Virus record (IMG/VR): IMGVR_UViG_3300014720_000019
Coordinates: 1 to 64,000 of that record
Source of the DNA: a virus
Length of the DNA: 64,000 nt
Direction: 5' to 3' (one strand)
Shown here: positions 15,151 to 23,800 of the stretch, piece by piece
Position numbering within the stretch: position 1 is the stretch's first letter
Layout of the letters: every line of letters begins with the position of its first letter
Made by a program: the position numbers and the translations under genes
Notes under the pieces: model-generated
What the model saw: the letters and a program-made list of their open reading frames with translations, nothing else
Database searches by the model: none
What the model was told of the DNA's origin: nothing

Positions 15151-16026
15151 TTAGTTAATAAGATTATCCTCATCATCAACTAACACTAAACTATCTGGAT
15201 CTCCATACCAAATAGCAGGTTCCTCATTTTCATCAAGGAACTCAAGACAGCATTCAACTGCCTTTTGATAATAACCAGGTACAGACCTAGTTACTTCCCA
15301 CTGCTTAAGAAAGGAGGAGTATGTCAGAGGAAGATCCTCTTTATCAGAGGTAAAGATACCTCTGATATCATAGAAGGCAGTAGTACCTTCTGGTAAGAAA
15401 AGATCAGGTGGTCCCTCCCAATGTATTCTTACATCATCCAATTCACGAAAGAGATAACTGCCTAATACACTGGCAGTCCACCCATCAATTCTACCAGCAT
15501 TAAAGAGCCTATGAACTAAGCTCTCAAACTGATTTATCATCTCCTGAGAGTAGTTATACCTACCCTCGTTAGAGTGAGTGACCCTTCTAAAGAGTCTTAA
15601 CAAACTAGGTGGAATAATAGGTTCATTACCTCCCTCCCACCTAGTTCTTGTATAAGGTAGACCAGTATGAAGATATAGAATACCTTCATCTTGGTCTTCA
15701 TCTTGGGTGTCCTGACCCCAAGAACCAGTGAGATATATTTCAATCTCATTGGTCTCTTTGTATACCCTCCACTGAGTGTACTGATCAGGATGATACCCAA
15801 GTGCCAATCTTGGTTCATCCTTATACTCATCAGGAGTCTTACATCCTTCAAGCCATGTAGCTTGAGAGAACAGCTCCTGTGGCCAGTTGCACATGTGAGA
15901 ACACAATAGAGTGCCCTCCTCACCTGTCTCCTTGTCTCTTACCAAGACAAGGTTGTTAAATACATCTTCTGATGTATTAACATCAGAAGAAAGAATAACA
16001 AAGCGGCGAGTAGTAGAATTAGACAT
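15151..16026 (-). CDS. Hypothetical protein, 291 aa, with a short kinase-like N-terminal segment
   Basis: No family recognised for the whole. Residues 19-42 (EDVFNNLVLVRDKETGEEGTL) resemble the catalytic-loop strand of the neighbouring kinase-like protein (DDVLFNNIMLVRHDSG), so the two genes may share an ancestral segment, but HGD and a clear VDTG are absent. The rest is acidic and Trp-rich (WEGPPDLFLPEG; WYGDPDSLVLVDDED). It is the first gene of the minus-strand cluster, facing away from the plus-strand HTH gene. The start at 16026 has no adjacent Shine-Dalgarno; AGGAG lies upstream of the leader stem. Confidence 0.75.
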   Translation of the reverse strand: MSNSTTRRFVILSSDVNTSEDVFNNLVLVRDKETGEEGTLLCSHMCNWPQELFSQATWLEGCKTPDEYKDEPRLALGYHPDQYTQWRVYKETNEIEIYLTGSWGQDTQDEDQDEGILYLHTGLPYTRTRWEGGNEPIIPPSLLRLFRRVTHSNEGRYNYSQEMINQFESLVHRLFNAGRIDGWTASVLGSYLFRELDDVRIHWEGPPDLFLPEGTTAFYDIRGIFTSDKEDLPLTYSSFLKQWEVTRSVPGYYQKAVECCLEFLDENEEPAIWYGDPDSLVLVDDEDNLIN

Positions 16027-16085
16027 GACATTAACACAGGATTATATAAAGTGAGTTTTATCCTGTTCTCCTAATAAAAAGGGCC
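16027..16085 (-). promoter_or_regulatory. Repeated leader, Shine-Dalgarno upstream of a 7-bp stem
   Basis: AGGAG (plus ctcct 16068-16072), then stem ACAGGAT/ATCCTGT (plus 16060-16066/16036-16042) with a 17-nt loop holding AACTCACTTTATATA. Skipping the stem-loop leaves 10 nt from AGGAG to ATG. The GGCCCTTTTTATT tract is present although no gene upstream needs terminating, so the tract is part of the leader itself. Confidence 0.7.
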
Positions 16086-16414
16086 AATAAGCATAGCCAC
16101 AACATATAATAGTGTTAATTGTAAAAACAATTTGCACACAGGGTAGGGGGGTATACACTGCTACTATATAACCCTCACAAACCCGCAACTGTACCTTCAA
16201 AAACAAAGCTTTTCACATTTAATTAAGTATTTAATAATCATCTACATGTACATTCAAAACTAAAGCTTCTTCATATAATATTTAGTATTAATATTAGTAT
16301 TAATTATTTAATATTATTGCAATCACTATTATTGTTTGATATAATAAATACCAACCAATACTATATTTATTATTACTACTAACCCTATACAATAACTAAC
16401 TACTTATATTAACT
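16086..16414. promoter_or_regulatory. Divergent intergenic region with a direct repeat pair
   Basis: AT-rich region between the minus-strand cluster and the plus-strand HTH gene. It holds an imperfect direct repeat, gtaccttcaaaaacaaagct at 16191-16210 (homology to 16218) and gtacattcaaaactaaagct at 16248-16267 (to 16276). It also has a G-rich run (gggtaggggggt, 16141-16152). The repeats could be operators for the adjacent HTH protein. No gene seen. Confidence 0.5.
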
Positions 16415-17584
16415 GTGAAGATAAACGCCACACTCTACTTACACAATAGTTCACTAGCCCGTCTATATTATTCCATTAGAAGCATGGATAAGAGAGGGGC
16501 GGGTTGGATTATGTGTAAGCTAGATAAGCTAGTTAAAGTTAGTGGTCTCTCTACAACAAGTGTATATAGAGTATTAACACAGTTACAAGATAACAAGTGG
16601 TTGTATTCTTATGAGTTAAAGGGCAACAATAGTAATAACAAAGGCTATGTTTATATTAAGTATGTGTCTGATAGAAACATAGTTAAAGATAAGATAAACA
16701 CTAACAACTCTTTATATATTGTGGCCCCTCTTAAACTACTTAGAGACAAGAAAGCTATAAAGGCTAGATGTTACTTAGGTGAGATGAATAGGGCCCAGTC
16801 TATAGTAGAGAGCAAGCTATCATATAGCATTGGCAAGAGAAAGATAAGTGGTGAGCTACTCTCCTTATCAACTATTAAGAAGGAGAACAAACAACTAGTT
16901 AAAGGTAGAGCTAACAAGGGTAAAGTTACCCCTCTGGATAGACCTAGTTATGACATTGTTTACCCTTCTAACAATAGTAATAACAGCAGTGATATAAACC
17001 CTGTTTTATCTAATACAACTAGTACTAAACAACAACATATAAGCTACGCAATTAAAGGTCAGCGTGGTGTGAAGATTGTTAATAGTACTAAGTATAAGGT
17101 AGCAGCAATAACATCACAAACACTAGCTAAAAAGCTTTGTGTAAACAGAAGAACAGTTGACAAGTACTTACAACAGTTTAAAGCTAATAGAGTTAAGTTA
17201 TACAAGAGGGTCTCCCTATTAGAAGCCACAACAGAGGCACCTTATGTGTTGTGGGACATAGATGAAGATAGAGGCATATGTGATGCATATAGACCTCTAC
17301 CTTTTATCTATACAAAGAATGTTCTTCACACACATCAAAGAGACTTGATCAAAAGGCCTCTTATCTCATACTTAAATGATGACCAATTAGAAGTGGCAAA
17401 ACTATGTGCCATTACTAAGGGTTACTCATATGACAATGAGGGTGCTGAAACCTATTTAAAGAAGACAGGGTTATCCCGCTTTAGAAGAAATACAAACTCT
17501 ATTAGTGATAAACCTCTTAAGTACAATCCCCATTACTTATATAAAGGTCAACTAACAACAGAGCCAGAGGATGTATATTTCTAA
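16415..17584 (+). CDS. Two-HTH DNA-binding protein, cyanobacterial-type
   Basis: 389 aa from a GTG at 16415. Residues 35-60 (CKLDKLVKVSGLSTTSVYRVLTQL) form a winged-helix/HTH. A second HTH lies near residues 232-260 (ITSQTLAKKLCVNRRTVDKYLQQF). The spacer is basic and Asn/Ser-rich. This design (an N-terminal replication- or regulator-like HTH and a second, MarR/rep-like HTH) resembles proteins common in filamentous cyanobacteria and their plasmids and phages. It is probably a transcriptional regulator or replication initiator, first gene of the plus-strand unit. Direct repeats upstream could be its binding sites. An ATG start about 25 codons in would cut off the N-terminal segment. Confidence 0.62.
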   Translation: MKINATLYLHNSSLARLYYSIRSMDKRGAGWIMCKLDKLVKVSGLSTTSVYRVLTQLQDNKWLYSYELKGNNSNNKGYVYIKYVSDRNIVKDKINTNNSLYIVAPLKLLRDKKAIKARCYLGEMNRAQSIVESKLSYSIGKRKISGELLSLSTIKKENKQLVKGRANKGKVTPLDRPSYDIVYPSNNSNNSSDINPVLSNTTSTKQQHISYAIKGQRGVKIVNSTKYKVAAITSQTLAKKLCVNRRTVDKYLQQFKANRVKLYKRVSLLEATTEAPYVLWDIDEDRGICDAYRPLPFIYTKNVLHTHQRDLIKRPLISYLNDDQLEVAKLCAITKGYSYDNEGAETYLKKTGLSRFRRNTNSISDKPLKYNPHYLYKGQLTTEPEDVYF

Positions 17585-17692
17585 TAACAAGTGTTTTATT
17601 AATATAAAGGATTGACCTTTATATGGCACTAAAATAAGAAAGTAGTAATTACAGCTTTAAGCCTAAACAAACTAAATAATACTTCTAACAAC

Positions 17693-17752
17693 AACAACAA
17701 CTTGTACTGTGTAAACACCCTATAAAACACAGTACAAGTTGTTGTTTATTTT
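17693..17752 (+). terminator. Strong terminator after the HTH gene
   Basis: Perfect 20-bp inverted repeat, 17693-17712 with 17727-17746, 14-nt loop, followed by a T-rich TATTTTATT. The A-rich left flank also allows reverse termination. Confidence 0.85.
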
Positions 17753-17810
17753 ATTATTAGTGATACTATATAACTATACTAATAACAAGTAACTAACAAT
17801 AACTATAACT

Positions 17811-18230
17811 ATGGGTAAATTTTATGAGTTAACAGAGGCTAAGTTAGCAGAAGATAAAGAGTTACTAAACAGTAATAAACACGCTGATATACTAAGACAA
17901 GAGATATTATCAGATGATGAATTAGACAACTGTACTAATGATGACACTGCTAACAATCTAGCTAAAGTATTTGATGATATAAACAAGTATACAAAGTACT
18001 ACATACCCACATCATACAGTGGTAACAATAAACTATACAATGACTATGTAAGAAAGTTTCTTACTAGGCGCGCCCAACAAATATTCAATTCACCCAAGGT
18101 ACTAATATATGCTCAAGTTCCTCAGAAACTTCAAGGAGTTATGTTTGCTTTTAGCCCAAGTAAATATAGAAAGGCAATCAAAAGTCTTTTTAGTAGAGTC
18201 ACCTCATTTGATATTGACTCTCAACCCTAA
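17811..18230 (+). CDS. Hypothetical protein, 139 aa, likely extended by +1 frameshifting
   Basis: No family recognised. It is a helical, acidic N-terminal half (DDELDNCTNDDTANNLAKVF) with a basic C-terminal part. The frame ends CAA CCC TAA. A +1 shift of the P-site tRNA from CCC to CCT gives AAA GTA TTC and continues for 68 codons to 18435, making a 207-aa fusion. CCC followed by a stop is the type of +1 programmed-frameshift site described in Listeria phage PSA structural genes. The first gene after a strong terminator, it starts the unit that includes the PAAR gene. Confidence 0.72.
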   Translation: MGKFYELTEAKLAEDKELLNSNKHADILRQEILSDDELDNCTNDDTANNLAKVFDDINKYTKYYIPTSYSGNNKLYNDYVRKFLTRRAQQIFNSPKVLIYAQVPQKLQGVMFAFSPSKYRKAIKSLFSRVTSFDIDSQP

Positions 18231-18435
18231 AGTATTCTTAATAGGCTCCACTTTAGAACAGGCCCAACAAATAGAAGAACTAATAGATTTATATGGAGAT
18301 GATTGGTCTCAAGTGTATAAGGATCTAATCACTAAGAAGACATTAGAAAGCACTTATACAAAGGATGTAAAAGAAGTATGTACTAATAATATAACACCTT
18401 GTAAATGTAGGGATAAACATAATGTTTGCGGCTAG
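18208..18435 (+). CDS. Frameshift extension or separate small protein
   Basis: The coding-like sequence runs from about 18214 to 18435 (NPKVFLIGSTLEQAQQIEEL, then DLYGDDWSQVYKDLITKK and a Cys-rich end). If translated alone it would need a TTG start at 18208 or 18214, with little ribosome-binding support, or an ATG at 18109 deep inside the preceding gene. Production by +1 frameshift from the gene at 17811-18230 is the simpler reading. The Cys/Lys tail (CTNNITPCKCRDKHNVCG) could bind metal. Its end overlaps the PAAR gene by 14 nt. Confidence 0.55.
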   Translation: MILTLNPKVFLIGSTLEQAQQIEELIDLYGDDWSQVYKDLITKKTLESTYTKDVKEVCTNNITPCKCRDKHNVCG

Positions 18436-18718
18436 GATATTAGACACATGTTGTGGATTAATAGGCCCCTCTTGTGGATCATGTGGAGGGCCTTTTTCAT
18501 ATGGATGTGGCGCACCAATATGCACAGGATCATCTACATTTATAGTAGACACATTACCAGTAGCAAGACTAACAGATTTAACTTATGTTGGACCCATCAT
18601 ATCAACCACCAACACAACAGTATTAGCAGACAACTTACCAATTGCCACATTACTAGATACTACCTCATGTGGCTACATACAACAAACAACTAATACAACA
18701 TTTCTAGTACTTAGTTAA
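18422..18718 (+). CDS. PAAR-like spike-tip protein
   Basis: 98 aa. The C-terminal two thirds carry two PAAR-type repeats: GSSTFIVDTLPVARLTDLT and NTTVLADNLPIATLLDTTSC, then a final NTTFLV strand. This matches the small PAAR/DUF4280 proteins that cap the baseplate spike of contractile phages and type VI secretion systems and sharpen it with a bound metal. The N-terminus is Cys- and Gly-rich (CCGLIGPSCGSCGG). In most myoviruses it caps the gpV/gp5 spike, here probably the protein at 56679-57866, far away in this genome. Confidence 0.72.
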   Translation: MFAARILDTCCGLIGPSCGSCGGPFSYGCGAPICTGSSTFIVDTLPVARLTDLTYVGPIISTTNTTVLADNLPIATLLDTTSCGYIQQTTNTTFLVLS

Positions 18719-18747
18719 GGAATACACATACTTATATAAAGAACAAT

Positions 18748-19569
18748 ATGACCACAATATACACACCAATACCACAAACAATATCTAAATTTATTCCTGG
18801 TCTAAATAAACAACAAGTAGTATCAACTCAAACAGTTAATAATAACAAACAAATAACATATAGAAGTTTTAAAGTATACTCATTTCCTAATATTAATGCT
18901 AAGAACATAAGATTAGTAGATCTAGGTTATTACAGTCCTGTTTACAAATCATCATCTTATTATGAGATAACACAAGAGTTTATTATTGATACCTACTCAT
19001 CAACACAAGAACTAATAAACAACAAAGTACAGCCCTCATTTTACACATGGGAACAAACAACAACACATTTAAATTATATAAGACAGCTTGCTAACACAGA
19101 AGCTCTTAAAGTTACATGGACACCCCCTATAACACAAGAACAAATACAACAATTAGAAACGCCTCTTACACCACAGCAACTAGAACAATACTTACAACCA
19201 TTTAGCATACAAGTAGGAGATGTGTATGGGGTGTCAATACCGTCTAATTGTACAGTGCTTGAGCCTCTTAATTTAGATGCAAACCTACTAATAAATGTTA
19301 ACACTATAAAGATAAAACCTCTAGCTTTACAGCCTTTAATATTCTCTTTTAGAGGAGTAGAAGTTATATCATATGAGTTACCAATAAAATCCATCACTGA
19401 TAATCCTAAACTAACATATGCAAAAACACTATTAGACCCACCAAAAGTGCCTCCTAATGTTAGTGGTATATATACAGATTTCCCCTCATTAGATGAGACT
19501 CCTCTAAACAACTATAGTCAGAGAAGAAACAGAACAACCTCTATAATAGCTACACCTACAACAACATAG
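18748..19569 (+). CDS. Hypothetical protein, 273 aa
   Basis: No family recognised. It is rich in Thr, Gln, Pro and Tyr with few charged residues, like baseplate, fibre or spike-associated proteins. A Gln-rich stretch (PPITQEQIQQLETPLTPQQLE) lies mid-protein and a Pro-rich one near the C-terminus, which ends in a poly-Thr TPTTT. It follows the PAAR gene by about 30 bp, in the same unit, so a structural tail role is reasonable but inferred from position only. Confidence 0.75.
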   Translation: MTTIYTPIPQTISKFIPGLNKQQVVSTQTVNNNKQITYRSFKVYSFPNINAKNIRLVDLGYYSPVYKSSSYYEITQEFIIDTYSSTQELINNKVQPSFYTWEQTTTHLNYIRQLANTEALKVTWTPPITQEQIQQLETPLTPQQLEQYLQPFSIQVGDVYGVSIPSNCTVLEPLNLDANLLINVNTIKIKPLALQPLIFSFRGVEVISYELPIKSITDNPKLTYAKTLLDPPKVPPNVSGIYTDFPSLDETPLNNYSQRRNRTTSIIATPTTT

Positions 19570-19573
19570 TTTT

Positions 19574-20059
19574 ATGAATGAAGAGTCCTTGTTATTAAAT
19601 CCCATAGACAATGATTTTAAAGACTACAAGTATCACACAGAAACAGTAGAGCAGTTATCACTATTCCCCAACTACAAGTTTGTAGATCCTAATCCTGAGT
19701 ACATACCTCCCAAATATGATGGTAGATACAAGAGAAAGAGGAAGGTACTAGCCCTAATTAACCCTGCTATATACAGACAGATATATCACAAGAAGACATA
19801 TAGAAATGACAAGTCAATTACTATTCCTATCAACTTATACAACAATCTAATAACACTTAACCCTTACAGAAACAATCCAAGAGTAATAATATACTTTTTA
19901 TATAACTATTACATCCTATCTAAGCCCATATATTTAAAAGAGCTAAGAGATAGGATAAAGACAAGAGTAAAAGAGGGGCCAGACTTTGTATTTCTATTAG
20001 AACTAAGAAGGCTATATTATGACTTAGAACAAATATTAAAACAGACTAAATACTTATAA
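19574..20059 (+). CDS. Hypothetical basic protein, 161 aa
   Basis: No family recognised. It is Tyr/Lys/Arg-rich (YKRKRKVLALINPAIYRQIY), with a C-terminal helical half (ELRDRIKTRVKEGPDFVFLL). It starts four bases after the preceding gene's stop, indicating translational coupling in the PAAR unit. The motif AIYRQIYHKK is not one I can assign to a family. Confidence 0.75.
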   Translation: MNEESLLLNPIDNDFKDYKYHTETVEQLSLFPNYKFVDPNPEYIPPKYDGRYKRKRKVLALINPAIYRQIYHKKTYRNDKSITIPINLYNNLITLNPYRNNPRVIIYFLYNYYILSKPIYLKELRDRIKTRVKEGPDFVFLLELRRLYYDLEQILKQTKYL

Positions 20060-20098
20060 ACACAGATTAAATTAAAACATATTATACAAACTAAACAA

Positions 20099-20452
20099 AT
20101 GAGACAAGGCTATCTAATAATAGAAACACCAACGGATGAAGAAGACATATCATCCATCAAACAACTAATAGAAGATGATGAGGATTGTGATGATGTTACA
20201 ATTGAAGAGCAAGGAAACAAGTTAGTACTTTGTATTCAATATGAGGACATAGAAGAGGTAGCACAGATAGCCTCTAATATAATTTATAATTGCATCAGTA
20301 CAGGTATATACAACATACATATAAACTACTGTGGAAAAGAGACTAACACCTATACAAATAGAAATACTAAAGGAGCATATAGCAGTCTATCAAGTAACAA
20401 CGGTAGAGGCACCTCCTTTGATAGTTATATCAGAAGCTCACTCACTATATAA
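20099..20452 (+). CDS. Hypothetical acidic protein, 117 aa, frame overlap with next gene
   Basis: The first 78 residues look like a real small alpha/beta domain (MRQGYLIIETPTDEEDISS; IQYEDIEEVAQIASNII). The last 40 (Asn/Ser-rich) look like read-through of the overlapping next frame. The frame that is one base ahead starts at 20331 and looks more protein-like from that point. Either the two genes overlap by 122 nt, or a +1 shift joins them near AAA GAG (about 20335). No family recognised. Confidence 0.55.
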   Translation: MRQGYLIIETPTDEEDISSIKQLIEDDEDCDDVTIEEQGNKLVLCIQYEDIEEVAQIASNIIYNCISTGIYNIHINYCGKETNTYTNRNTKGAYSSLSSNNGRGTSFDSYIRSSLTI

Positions 20453-20636
20453 GAATAAACAATGGGGCCATATAAACTTACCCGCTAATGTAGACTTATT
20501 TGAAGTAAGAGTGACTATATACACAATACATGGAGAACATATAGAAATGGCATCAGAGATATGTAATAAGACAACAGTAAAGAACAGATTAAACTACATA
20601 CCACTTAAACTAAAGGCTCAACTAGTATCAATCTAG
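20331..20636 (+). CDS. Hypothetical protein, 101 aa (GTG start or frameshift product)
   Basis: From a GTG at 20331: MEKRLTPIQIEILKEHIAVY, then a beta-rich segment (INLPANVDLFEVRVTIYTIHG) and a basic C-terminus. Coding character is good over the whole length. It could be a separate GTG-started gene overlapping the preceding one or the 3' part of a +1 frameshifted gene. The 3' end overlaps a bidirectional terminator. No family recognised. Confidence 0.6.
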   Translation: MEKRLTPIQIEILKEHIAVYQVTTVEAPPLIVISEAHSLYKNKQWGHINLPANVDLFEVRVTIYTIHGEHIEMASEICNKTTVKNRLNYIPLKLKAQLVSI

Positions 20637-20647
20637 TTGAGCCTTTC
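20613..20647. terminator. Bidirectional terminator between convergent genes
   Basis: Perfect 14-bp inverted repeat 20613-20626/20634-20647, arms AAAGGCTCAACTAG and CTAGTTGAGCCTTT, overlapping the stop of the plus-strand gene and facing the minus-strand gene ending at 20679. Confidence 0.8.
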
Positions 20648-20678
20648 AGTATTAATAATCTTATAATTACCTACAATA

Positions 20679-20858
20679 CTACTCATAAACAACCTTGCCA
20701 ATACTATAATCAAACACCCTATATTTGCCCCTTCTATTAGTCTTTGTATTATATTTATAGAAGCCTTCAACTAACTCAATAAGACCATCTATATTGTGAT
20801 TACCAATATTATCATGTGCTAACCAATGACCCTCATATAGTTCTTGCACTTTATACAT
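20679..20858 (-). CDS. Small hypothetical protein, 59 aa
   Basis: MYKVQELYEGHWLAHDNIG to RRGKYRVFDYSIGKVVYE. I chose the ATG at 20858 because GGAGG lies 13 bases upstream; a TTG at 20876 would add six residues. The ATG overlaps the end of the giant gene by eight bases, so the pair is translationally coupled. Domain shape (YKV, then RVFDYSxGKVVYE) looks like small phage proteins of unknown function. Confidence 0.7.
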   Translation of the reverse strand: MYKVQELYEGHWLAHDNIGNHNIDGLIELVEGFYKYNTKTNRRGKYRVFDYSIGKVVYE

Positions 20859-23800
20859 AACCTTCTTGTCCTCCAACTAAATACGTCTCATTATTACCAT
20901 CCCACATCCTTTCAATGTCATTATCTGTGACCCAAACACCAATAACAATAGGAGGTATATCCAACTTATCATCAAACTCAACAAAGCCACTACCTTGTGG
21001 ATCTCTTTCAGCCTCAGCAATAGCAATACCACTATCAATCATACTACTGTTTAGACCATCAATCATCTTATTTAAGCTAGTATCACCCTGATTAAACTTA
21101 TTTCTAGCAATGCCTCCTACATTTTGAAATACACTATCCAACATGTTAGCAACAATCGCACCAACAAAGCTACCTAATATAGCACTAGTACCACTCTCCA
21201 TAATAGGAACATTATTCTTAACAAGAGGCGCTACTATATTCCTATTAAATATATCTGTTAGCTTAGGAGTGACATAACTACCAACTAATCCCATTGACAA
21301 TTCAGTGCTAACACCCTTAGCAACACTAACAGTCCAATCCTCGTTAGGATCATTATAAGCCTTACTTCTAAATATGGCCCCAGCAACATTAGCAGGTCCT
21401 TTACCATGAGGCATGTTAAAGCCCATCAAACTAATAGTACTGCCAATAATACCTGCTGGATCTAAACCCGCTTCATCCTTACTAGTACCATATATAGCAC
21501 CACCTATTAAACTCAATAAGGCAGGACCAACAATATTAAAAGCACCATCAGCAACTTTACCCTTCAACTGAGCAACAGTAGTACCATCATTACCTCTATA
21601 AACTTGTTGTGGTTTAAAGTAGTCTTTATTCTCAGTCAACCCACCTAACAAGTCATTAGTTATTATGTTATCAATAATCTCTTTTCTATCTGGCTCAGAA
21701 TATCCAACACCACTATAAGCATTTTCAATCTCAGCTCTAATCTTCTTATGTTGAATGTTAGATATGTCACCACTAGCACTCATAGCAGCAGCCACCTCAC
21801 TAATAGCTTGCAGTTTAAATCCCTGACTAGTTTTCTTAGTTTGTCTCTCAATCAAATCACCAACCTTCTCTTTATAAGACAAAGTATCCCCCAAGCCAAT
21901 CTCATGAGTAATTTCAATCTGTCTAAGATGTTTAAACATGTCACCCATCTCTCTAGCACTATCCTCATCACCGCTAAAGTTAGATAACATCTTAGCCATA
22001 GCATCAGCATTAGTCATATTAGGATCATGAACAGCTTTAAACAATCTAGTCATAACATTATTACCTTCAGTGCCCAACTTACCTTGTGCTGCCAACCTAT
22101 AAGCCGCATTAAACAAGTCACTACCTAATAAGTTAGTACCACTCTCATAAAACTTACCACTAATGTTACCCTGCATGGTTTGAGCCGCCTTATTAATATG
22201 GACAAACCTATCTAAACCATTACCATAATCACCCATTAACGTTTTAGTTTGAGTGATACTAGTATGATGAGTTAATAGTAACAGTGAAGCAGTAGTTAGA
22301 CCATTACTACCTTCTCTAACAGTGTTTAAACTGCTAACATCTATGCCTTTAATATCACCACCTAAATGATCACTTAACATGGTAGTAAAGACCCCACCAT
22401 CATTAAATCTAATCATCTCAGCAGCAAACTTATTCATCTGATCAGCTAACAACTTATTTCTATGACTGTCAGACATGTTACCCTTATCATTGAAGTGATT
22501 AACACTATCAACAACATTGAACAACTCATTAACACTTCTAACAGCAGTATTATCCTTATCTCTACCCATAGCTTGTTCTGCCAATACCAACATAGTTCCT
22601 CTAACATTGGTATCACCTAAGAAGCCATATAAGCCTTGAGCAACAACACTTTCTAAAGCTCTATTACTGACCGCCTTATTACTAACTTTTAATCTCTTAT
22701 TACCTCTATCATCCTTATCTAGTGTAATCTCACCAAAGTTCTTCTCAAAGTTAAACATGGTGGTAATACTTCTAAGACCACTAGCAACCTTATATCTAAT
22801 AAGAGCATCCTCACTACCATCTGTTAGACTCTCAGCAACAAGTCTCTCATTACTACCTTCTAATAGACCATATTCAACCGCATCACCATACTTACCAGTA
22901 CCTCTAGTAATCATCATATTTAAGTCCATTAGAGCCTTCATACCACCACCAGGACCAATACTGGAAGCCATACTGTCAATTATCTCCTTCCTCTTAACCT
23001 CATCAGCACCAACATACTCTTGACTCTTCATCTCCAAACTAGCCATAACAGACTTAGAATCACCCTTTAGCTTAATACTATCTCTAAGCATTTGTTGTAT
23101 GGCTTCATTCCAACCCTGTAACTTCTGAGCCTTATTATAAGCATTTCTCAACTTACCAACAAAGTCAGTACCTTTACCACTACCATTACTATTAATTAGA
23201 TTGCCAGTACTACCATCAACGTCAGTCATATTCATCTGTTGTTCTATCTGATCAAATTGACCCTCTAACATGTGATGTAAGCTTACAATAGGACTATCAG
23301 CAACAAAGGTGCCTAACAACGTATTATAAGTTCTACCTAGCACATCATTACCCGCTTTACCCAACGTCCTAGTAAGAACATCATAGGTGCTATCTTCAAT
23401 GCCAATGCCTAAGCCACTGCCCATAACCTTCTTCAAAGCATCATTACTCTTACTAGTAGCATCTAACTTAGCAACTAATCTACTAAAGTATGTAGTAGCA
23501 TCCACCGCATTATCACTATTATTAATACTATTACTACTATCTTGTAACTCCTCCCAAGACTTCCTCATAGCATCCTTTAAAGTGTCATTCAACTCACCCT
23601 GCAAGCTACTATCATAGGTATTACTAAGCTCTGACATGAAGAGCGCCTTATAAATGCTATCAGCGTGTTTACTATCATCCATCTTATCAATAAACTCACC
23701 AATAGACTTCTTATCAAATATAAGACCAGTAGCAGTGCCACTACCCTTTGTAACATTTAACAAGTTATCTACAGCAGTTGTCATATAACTACTAACACCT

